From Collybia mongolica (Eukaryota > Basidiomycota > Agaricomycetes > Agaricales > Clitocybaceae), in the NCBI GenBank assembly GCA_013420905.1, contig JAAXNY010000010.1, positions 1,984,001-2,048,000 of the forward strand: a DNA stretch of 64,000 nucleotides. Reading direction: 5' to 3'. Positions 55,714 through 64,000 of this stretch are shown piece after piece; position 1 is the stretch's first letter, and each line of letters begins with the position of its first letter. The notes below the pieces were generated by a model that saw nothing but the letters and a program-made list of their open reading frames with translations, was not told the origin of the DNA and searched no databases. The position numbers and the translations under genes were made by a program.

Positions 55714-58700
55714 CTATATATCCTTTGCTTTGACAGCAGGCAGTTCCCACCCATCTGGGCCAAACCTTGGAATCGTCATCATGATACCGGCGGCGTTTTT
55801 GACGGGTTTGGAAAAAGAACAGAGAGATTGTTTTCCCAGCGATGCTAACCAGGCCGGATTAATCACTGTCACACCTGAAATTACGGTGAGCGGTTGAACG
55901 ATGATCATACAAAACAGCTCACCTTTAAGCCATACTTGAGAGGTTCTGACAATTTCGTGAAATGTCACGAACTCAGGTGGTGAGACATTGGCCAGTACGG
56001 AAGAAGGATGTATGAATACATCCTCCGAAATTCCGAGGGCTCTGTAAGCTATTCCCTTTGAACTCGTGTATTGCACTCCACTCGATTGTGTTTGGTTGAT
56101 GCGGTCTTTACGGATGGCTACTTGATCAATGAAGCCAGCGGTCAAAAGTTGCCTCAAGATTTTGAGCTGTAAAACATGTGTTAAATCGTATTGAAAAGAA
56201 GTGTGCATGCTCACTTGAAGGGCACTTGGCGGACGCAGGTTCGACACAAAACCAGAGTCAACTCCTGGAAAGTTCATTTGAACGATATTACTGATTTGAG
56301 CCCTTAATTTGTGTATTTCTTCCATGGCCTGAACTAACATGAATCGAGTTCCAGTTCATAATTGAATGCCTTGAAAACACACCTTGGGTCGGACAAAATG
56401 TTTTAGGCAGAATTCGTGGCCACCTCCAGCATATTCATATGCTCCTACAACCGACAAAACCTTGAAAATGTCACTGGTGAAGTGGCCAAGCGAGGCGTGT
56501 TGCTTTTGCTTGTGGGTTAGATAGTAGCATGAGGTCTGGGTGGCACATGCTTACATTTTGTGACTCAAAGAAAGCCTTGCGGCGCAATCGCTGGGCTTCC
56601 TTGAGTTTCGTCGCTTCATTTGTTAAGTGGGCAGACGCAGTATCTGCTTCAAGCTCGTCTTCCGGTTGTACTCCTTCGTCGTGGAGGAAAGGATCTCCAA
56701 CAGACAAGGCAGAGACAATAGAGATTACATATGGAAGGCACTCTTGCTGTTGGCCACTGACCAACATCTTAGAGAACCGTGGGGATAGAGGGAACAAAGA
56801 CATGGTTTTTCCGAGCTCCGTGATTTGGCCACCAACAGGCTCCAGCCCAGCTGCTCCCTTCACGGTGAGTTGGGAGGTAGCAAGAGCACCTAAGTGGATA
56901 AGGGTTGTCTCTGCCTTCCGTAGGGTCGATCGTTCGGGCGGGGTAGGGAACGGAAAATTGGTGACCGCATCGATATGCATACTCTTCATTTGTAGGACTA
57001 CACCTTCAATAGGCATACGATAGATTTCAGGTTGAGAAAACTGCTCAAAGTGATGTTCAAACAACGCGGATGAATAGAGGCGGTAGCAATGTCCAGGTCC
57101 TGTTCTCCCAGCGCGGCCCGCACGCTGCGCCGCAGATGCTTTAGATACCCAACTGACTTGAAATGCTTGGATACCGTTTTTCAAGTCGTAACGACGCTGC
57201 CATAAATTAGTATCACCTTACCACGAATTAAAAAAAACGAATGGACTCACTTCCTTCGCACGACCGCAGTCAACGACGTAACGAATGTTGGGGATTGTGA
57301 GCGATGTTTCCGCAACATTCGTCGATACAACCACAAGGCGAGAACCAGGAGGTGGTGGTTGGAACACCCGCATCTGTTTGTCACTCGGCAGCAGGGAGTA
57401 CAGGGGAACAATGTGCATTGGCACTTGTGGAGTATAATCAATGCGTGAGTATGATTGGGGCGTAAATCGGGCCCACCATCTGTTTCATTGGGATCTAAGC
57501 CTAACTCCTCGTTCAAGTCTTGTTCACCATCACTATCTAGTGCATCTACAACTTGCTCGTCCATATCTTCGTCAACGTCGAACGCTAAATCGTCTGGACG
57601 TAGACCACCGAGATCGACGTCTTCAGCCTCCACGTCGGCTGTGGATAAATGAGTACTTGTTTCCGCAAGGCTATTATGAACCTACCCTGAATAGGGTTAA
57701 CAGTTTGAGTGTCCGTAGTAATTCCAGGATTTTGCGTCCTGTCTGCTTGGTTTTCCAACATTGTTCTTCTCTTTTTCTTTTCCTCCAATGCTTTTCGACC
57801 GAACTTGGCTTCCAGTCTTCGACAAACACCAGTAATCTCGTTCTGACCCGTTAGAAAAACCAGAATGCCGCCAGGTGGGAGCCGAGTGTGTATCTTAGTT
57901 GTCTTTTTGATGGCCTCGGTGACGTAGTCTGATGATGTGCGACGATTGAAGTGAATCGTTACTGGGTGTTGACGAGCTGCAATATTGATGACTGGTGGTG
58001 GTGTAGCAAAAAGTGTCTGGTTTTCGGCGAAATCGCTCACGCGAAGGGTCGCAGACATAATGATGAGTCGCAAGGGCTAGAAGTGAGATAAGTGACCGGC
58101 AAGAGTTCTCTCAAGAACAGCGTACTTTTGCGCCATCCTTCCCCTCCTTCCAGATAGTTTCCCGTAGTTTGAGGACACGACTCAGGACGCCAATTAAAAT
58201 ATCCGTATTCATACTTCTCTCATGAGCCTCGTCAATGATAATCACGGAGTATTTCGTCAGCAAGAAGTCGGTAGCAAGTTCCCGCAGCAAGACGCCGTCT
58301 GTCATGAACTTGATGGAGGTGGCTGGCGATACAGTAGCATCGTAACGTATCTGATAGGATACTCGTGAGCTGGTGAGAGATAGCTCATGGGAAACGCGTG
58401 CTGCCATGGCCATAGCAGCAACTCGGCGTGGTTGGGTTATGCCAATCATTCCCGGGTTTTCTGACAATCATGTCAAAGGAGAGAAAAAAAGAGAGGGACA
58501 GTAGCAGGGGACGAACCGCTCCCCGGAGTCCCGAAACCAGCTTCGTAAAGGAACTGTGGTATTTGCGTCGTTTTCCCACTACCAGTCTCACCACAGATAA
58601 TAACGATTGGGTTTAATAGAACAGCCTCCATGATCGGTTGTTCCTCAGTAACGATTGGGAGGAGTATTCTCGCCTCTTCTACGTCCGGGGGACGATTTAC

Positions 58701-60081
58701 CGTGATAGCTTTAACCATCGTTGACAATACAGCCGAGCCTGTGGACTGCAGACGCTGTGCGAAGGCGGTCGCAGGAAGTTTGAGGTCTTCTCCGAGGGGG
58801 CCACGCATATCAACTGGTACTGATGTCTCTCCAACTTTACGTTTTTTGACAGGGACAGTGGAAGAGATTTGTGAAGCTCCTGTTGCTGTTGACGGCGATG
58901 GAAAGTCGTAACCTTTTGCGATGCTGATCTGCTTCATGGCCCAACCTTTAAATCCTACATGTTTTTGAGGTTTCTGGGGTTCGGTCCCCTCTGTAGTAGT
59001 GAGACCTTGGCCTGCACCATTGACTGACGATTCCGGCTCAGAATCTCCCGCTTTGTCTTCGGTATCTGAAGAGTCGTACGCCGAATCAGAGCTGTCGAAT
59101 GAGGTATCCGAATGAGTCGATGGCAAGGCCTTCCTTTTATCCTTCCAGCTACCGAACGCAGACTAGCATTCGAGTTGATCAGATCAGGCTGCGTACCGAA
59201 ACGATGGGCGCACCTGCTTTGTTTTACCCTTTGGGCGAATCTTTGGCGCCACAACGCTACCATTAGGATTTCGTTGCAATGCACTCCCTACGGCCGATAG
59301 AGTTGGTGTGATGGGCTTCAACGACGGTGGGGAAGTGAGTCCAGTAATAGATCGTTCCTGGCTCTCGCCGATCAAAATATCCTCCCTCGTCGGAAAAAGC
59401 CCGCCCCGTCCCTCATCCACAATCATCTCATCGTCTTCATCGTCCGGGCCTTCGACAGAGTATATATCGTCGTGCCGCTTTCTCTTCCCGGTGCGACCGT
59501 CCAGTGCAAACCGAACTTCCTTGTCTTCGAGCCTCTCCAGACGCTCCAGGTGAGTGGTAGCTTTCCCAGTACCAAGGGTGGAGGAGGACTGTAGGTGAAT
59601 CGATGATGGTATTTCAGCCTGTGTCTGACTGAGAGACGTCAAGGCAAATAGCTAAAGCCAAAGTCCTGACTTACGCCAATTTCTCAAAGATTAACAGTCT
59701 TTCCTCCTTCTTCAATTTTTTATCCTTTGGAGAACATCAGCGAAGTACCAAAGCGGTAGTACTGTGCATACAATGTACTTGTCTAATCTCTTCTTCTTTT
59801 TGCTGTTCCATTTGGAGTCAGACTGTGCTGCCAGCTGATAATATAATAAGATAAGGTAGCAAGACCATAGACGACGCATAATTCACCTCTTGTCGTAGCT
59901 TCTCTCTACGCTCTGCTTCCTTGCGTTCCTTGCTTTTAGGTACAAGGATACTCGCATTGGGATCTTCCTCGACTGGAGAGGGTCCGTCCTCTCCTCGTTT
60001 CCGCTTAAGCTTCCCCTTCCTCCTTGATCCCGCACTGGATTGGCGGGCTTTAGCGTTATGTTTTGGTTGAACGTGGCTCAT
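55714..60081 (-). CDS. ECM16: DEAH-box RNA helicase Ecm16/Dhr1 (DHX37)
   Basis: Nucleolar helicase that displaces U3 snoRNA during small-subunit maturation. The start at 60081 reads [14 protein letters not shown], then a basic N-terminus ([12 protein letters not shown]), an [12 protein letters not shown] acidic part and [10 protein letters not shown]. Helicase motifs: [88 protein letters not shown] and [20 protein letters not shown], followed by the winged-helix/OB domains ([32 protein letters not shown]). An acidic insert lies between the RecA domains. The 53-nt intron 57476-57424 is needed to join DETD-type acidic text to [12 protein letters not shown]. About 1,200 aa. Confidence 0.92.
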
Positions 60082-60785
60082 TATAGTCGTCGCCTAGATA
60101 TCCATTCTCAAAGAATAAGTCACAATCCTATAGCCTAGAAAACGACCAAACCTTTTCCAAATTGAGGTGCTGTCGATCACGAAAACATTTTTCCTTATCG
60201 CGTTCACGTGTGGATTACAATTTCGCACGTGGTCTCAAACACAGTCCTCGCTGTTCTACGTAGAATCTTGCTATGCGTTATCATACTGCTTGTCTATAAT
60301 GCAGGTAGTGTGTATATAAACACGCCAAAATCTGCGCCATCGACATTTACTTTGCACTAAGGAGACGTATCATAGTGATGGTGAACGTTGACGTTGACGG
60401 TGTGGGGGCCCTTGCGAGGATGGGGTCCCCGCCGGACATGCATTAGGAGCCATAAATTTTGTGGTAGCATCAACGTCAATTTGGATACACGGAAGGAAAG
60501 TCCAATCTCATTTGACCTGTCGTGACTTGTTTTCCTCGGAACATGCATGAATTGTCTCCAATCCCAGGTTTATCAAAATGAGACAAGTGAGAACATAGAG
60601 CCAACCCGAACAGTAGGACCTTCAGGCTCATAAAATTTGTATGCCGTCAACTGGTTTAATCTTAGGAGAAGGAACCGGCACCTGTTGGGAGAGTGATTCT
60701 TTTCCATCTGGAAGGCACATCGATAATACATTGACATACATAGGCATAAGTAAATAAGCAGCAAATGCAGAGAAATCCTAACTTT
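60082..60785. other. Intergenic upstream of ECM16
   Basis: No gene supported. TGTATATAAACACG at about 60310-60323 looks like a TATA box, but on the plus strand, where no gene follows. An open frame at 60357-60548 (minus) is unconvincing. Confidence 0.4.
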
Positions 60786-63700
60786 CTATCTGGCCTGAGA
60801 TGGTCGAGATCGACTTGTACCTCGTGCCTTTACAGGTGGTTTTGTGCTCGATTTATCCGAACGGGTTTCAGTCGACGGGTCACGAATAGGTGGGCCAGGA
60901 GTTTGAGCCCTTGTGAACGCTCGCCCACGATTTGGCTTAACTTCTTCCACAAGGCCCTCATCAGTCGGCTTCGCCTTGTCTTTTCCCCTTTTCTTCCGCC
61001 TCGCAGTTTCACGTCCTGATAGGGCCTCATCGGAATTTCTTTCCAGACCGTTATCTCCATCATGTCCTATATGATTGGAAGGAATATCAATGGTATCAAT
61101 AATTCCCTCCTCAATCCTAAAGGAGACTCTTCTCCCCCTTGACCTACTTCTCTTCACAAGGGATTTGCGTCTTGCGGAGGTGCCTGCCACAGCAGGTGAT
61201 GATTGTGTCTCAGGATAATCAGGTGGTAATGTCCCCCTTGATAGATTAGTGTCATAGGAGTACGGATACGGATGTTGATGGTGTGTTGGTGTCGAGTACA
61301 TTGGACCTGAGGCTCTGGATTGATGTCTGTTATGTGACGGCGTAAAAGGTGTAGAGCCGCGGTGATGCGGACCGGGCGGAGTCCATGGTACTCCAACGAG
61401 CGCGGAGAGTTGGTGCATAGCTTGCGTGATGATGTACTGCGCGCGAGGATCAGGGATCGGAGCATACAGTTGTGGAGGATACGGCGGTTGGGAATACGGG
61501 TAATATATCGGGTCCGAGGGAGGCATGGAACCGAAATGCGAATGTGAACGGTTATAGCGATGACCGTGCTCAGGGAAATGTTCCGGTGAAGATCTGGAAC
61601 TAGAGTCCGAGTCATAATCGGACTGCCTCAGCCGCGATGAGGACCGAGATCTCTGCATCGGAGTAGGTTTTCGTTTGGGTCTGGGTTTGGACACAAGATC
61701 TGAAAGTGGTGCCGGTTATAAGTTGAAGGATTGCAACGATTCTCTAACGTACCCTTCGCGTCCGCCGGTTCGTTCTCAGTTGTAGGTGTATCGGGTGGGA
61801 CGTGGTGCAGTGTTTGCGCGCGTCTTACCACTTCATTCTGGGGCTGCCTGTCTGGCGATAAGCCCATCGTACCACCCAGACCGGAGATTTCAATTCCAGA
61901 AGGAGAGATAACACGCTTCCGCTTCTTACTTGTTATAGCCGGGGCAGGTATTGGCTCATCACCAGCTTGGGATTTTGTCCGAGTGGGTCTCTCATAACTT
62001 GGCCTACGACTTCGAGGAGCAATAGTTGAGAGTTGAATTTCCGGCTCTCTGGCTCTGGGAGACGGAGGGCCCAATTTCCTGCTTGACGCAGGTGAAGGTG
62101 AGGATGACAAGATGATGATCGAGTTATCACTTTGAGCCAGGTCTTCGTGTGCACCATGGTCGGTAGGGGGGGAATCGAATTTGGGTTGCTTTACCTTCTC
62201 TTTTCCTTTCCCTGCTTGTCTAATGTCTTCAGATGAACGTATAGGGCGTGGAGCTTTTTCGACTGTTGTGGTCCTCGTGTGTTGCGTTGGACTGGAATGA
62301 TATTGGGTATTGTGCTGAAAAGGGGCTCGTTTGTTAATTACCACCTCCATCTTTGGTCGAGCCGATATTTCCCTGTTTACGAAGCCATTGGATTCGGCCA
62401 TAGTTGGAGACCTTGACCCTGACGCCTCTGGCGGTGGATGAGCATGCGAAAGGGGAATTTTATTTTTGGAAACTTTGGGCTTTAATATGGGCTTTCCTTT
62501 TGATAATTTGGTCAAGTCTAAACGTGGGATGGGCGTTAGGAGAAACTCGCGTTCTAGGAGCGACGCAGGCCTATGACTTCCGGGAGGATTTTGTATATGC
62601 CGTGGGGTTTTTATTAGTGAAGAGCAATGTGAGGATGGCGGAGATGAAGGAGGCAGGGAAGAAGATTCCGGAGGAAGTTCAACGAAATAATCGTCTGATG
62701 GTGTAGCAGACGATATGAGAGACGATGTTTGGGATAGAGGGGGGGTTTGCAGCTGTTGTGTATGTTTAGGGTGAATAGGCCCCGGTGATTGAGAAGACTT
62801 GGTTTCCAGCCGTCGCTTGACAGCCTTAGGCTTTGGTTTAGGGCGAAAAGGAAGCAGTGGAGGTTCAACAAATTCTACTTCGCTGTCGCTCTCCTGCGCT
62901 TCCTCCTTCTTTGGAATGCGATAAACAACACTTGCTTCATCAATATCATAGCTGACCAATTCATCGTCAGACCCAGAATCGACAAACACTGTTGCAGAGC
63001 GTTGAATTGGCGTTCGATTGGTTTCTAGATTGGATACTGTGGTATTGCTGCTGCTAGGAAGAACACCAGAAGTGGCGTTTCGTTCATGATGAGCCGAATC
63101 ATCAGTGTTTTCGATGTGGACCGAACCCCGTAGTCGTTCGCTTTCACAGTATTCCTCATCATGGCTCTCGGTGACTGAACTCTCCGTTTCTTCCACTTCG
63201 CTGCCACAAGTTTCCCGTCGTTGCCGTTCCGCTTCTAAAAATTGCCTCAAGTCCTCGGCATCTGCGGGATCCATCTCTCTCACTGGTGGCACGTTCCTCA
63301 CGTCCACTTCTGCGATTAGAGCTTGTCCGTCAATGCTCTGTTGAGGTGCGAAAGAGTCTAATTCGTCGACGTCATCTTCATCCTCTTCTTCATCCCCTTC
63401 TTCCGCCTCATCTCCTACATCATCTGCAAAGCAACCAATATCCCAATGCCTCGACCCACGAATAACCCCACGGTCCTTCACGACTTTCCCAGTGTTCAGG
63501 TCTATAATATCATCCTCATCCAGGGGGCGAGAGTATCGGTCTGCTAGATTCGACCAAACGTCCAGCATGCGCAGAGCGGAGGCTTCCCTGGCTTTTTGGA
63601 AGTCGATCTGGTCCAAGCTAGTTGTAGATGAGGAAGCCGATGTATGTGGTTGGAATTGGCGTGGTGCTGATGATAAACGTGGACGTTTCGTTGGTGATGC

Positions 63701-63799
63701 TTGGTCTGGAATCCTATAAGGCTGTGGAAAGAATGTGTGAGAGGTAGGAGGAGATGCTGAAGGAGTTATCAAAGGTGGTTTTAAAGCCAGACGTTCCAT
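60786..63799 (-). CDS. Large disordered nuclear protein with Scm3/HJURP-like motif
   Basis: Exons 63799-61753 and 61699-60786 (53-nt intron) give 986 aa. At residues 76-116 it reads ALRMLDVWSNLADRYSRPLD followed by DDIIDLNTGKVVKDRGVIRG. The helix plus D-I-I-D-L-x-T-G-x-x-V-x-D-x-G signature is what I know from Scm3/HJURP, the chaperone of the centromeric histone CENP-A. The rest is low complexity: an acidic tract (DEAEEGDEEEDEDDVDEL), Ser/Pro stretches, KKRKR basic clusters and an Arg/Ser-rich C-terminus. Basidiomycete Scm3 proteins can be long and disordered. The frame is open upstream of 63799 but has no ATG; an ATG near 63928 is out of frame. A missing 5' exon is possible. Confidence 0.6.
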
Positions 63800-64000
63800 T
63801 TGAGTTTCCTGCTCTGGACTTGTAAAGAGAGTGAGCCAATGTTGTGGTCTCACAACTGAACGCGCCTTTCTGAAGCCACGTGACACCGCGTTCTTGCTAC
63901 GGAAGCTGCCGCGGCCTTGCACATTTTGACCATAACCAAGCTTTTAGTACTCGGGCGCGAAAACACTACTGCAGGAGACCACGCAACGCCTCAGACTTTA

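Noticed and set aside
57424..57476. Apparent frameshift in ECM16
   Set aside because: Resolved by a 53-nt GTGGGC...AAG intron that rebuilds the conserved D-V-P-M-H-I junction.
1..64000. CRISPR array, prokaryotic operon or integrated virus
   Set aside because: No regularly spaced repeats, no polycistronic bacterial-style genes and no viral hallmark proteins; intron-rich fungal genes throughout.

Overview
The window reads as nuclear DNA of a filamentous basidiomycete fungus, most probably an agaricomycete. Nearly every gene is cut by many short introns (about 45-65 nt, GT...AG, CT-rich 3' ends), genes lie on both strands at about one per 2 kb, and the proteins are fungal housekeeping types plus typical mushroom extras: a sedolisin protease, F-box proteins and a macro-domain protein. 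I saw no transposon, CRISPR array, rRNA or convincing tRNA. All exon models come from reading splice sites, frames and family conservation by eye; no search or transcript data was used.

Layout. 0-3 kb: proteasome subunit beta-6 (PRE7) and the ER chaperone ROT1. 3.8-4.55 kb: three tandem copies of one C/D-box snoRNA, each inside its own intron of an apparently non-coding host gene. 4.5-8.4 kb: a long stretch without a recognisable gene. 8.4-12 kb: a fungal family often mislabelled geranylgeranyl pyrophosphate synthase, here with a damaged splice donor and a frameshift, then HIS1. 12.5-22.7 kb: secreted sedolisin, F-box protein, TRP4, macro-domain protein, second F-box protein. 23-30.5 kb: SWI/SNF-RSC subunit Ssr4, a CAMK-like kinase, and the nucleotide-sugar transporter HUT1. 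30.7-37.8 kb: a STYX-type pseudophosphatase, the zinc GTPase chaperone ZNG1, an FHA-domain SNIP1/Pml1-like protein, a conserved fungal nucleotidyltransferase-like protein and a ZCCHC10-like zinc-knuckle protein. 37.9-48.9 kb: eight consecutive minus-strand genes (V-ATPase c' subunit VMA11, mitoribosomal uL6m, ARC1, a 2-oxoglutarate oxygenase, a Dpb3/CHRAC-like histone-fold protein, Hsp20, SGF29, translin). 49-55.5 kb: the RNA/DNA helicase SEN1, divergent from translin. 55.7-60.1 kb: the ribosome-biogenesis helicase ECM16/DHR1. 60.8-63.8 kb: a large disordered protein with a Scm3/HJURP-like motif.

The genes are not one pathway, but several themes recur. Chromatin and transcription: Ssr4, SGF29, Dpb3-like, SEN1, Scm3-like. 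Ribosome and tRNA function: snoRNAs, ECM16, uL6m, ARC1. Amino-acid biosynthesis: HIS1, TRP4. The most unusual signals are at RNA level: the three-copy snoRNA host gene whose guide predicts methylation of 18S A420 (yeast numbering), several coding microexons (6, 10, 12, 13 and 18 nt, one encoding the heart of a 2-oxoglutarate binding motif), a GC-AG intron in SEN1, and two introns that could be retained in frame.
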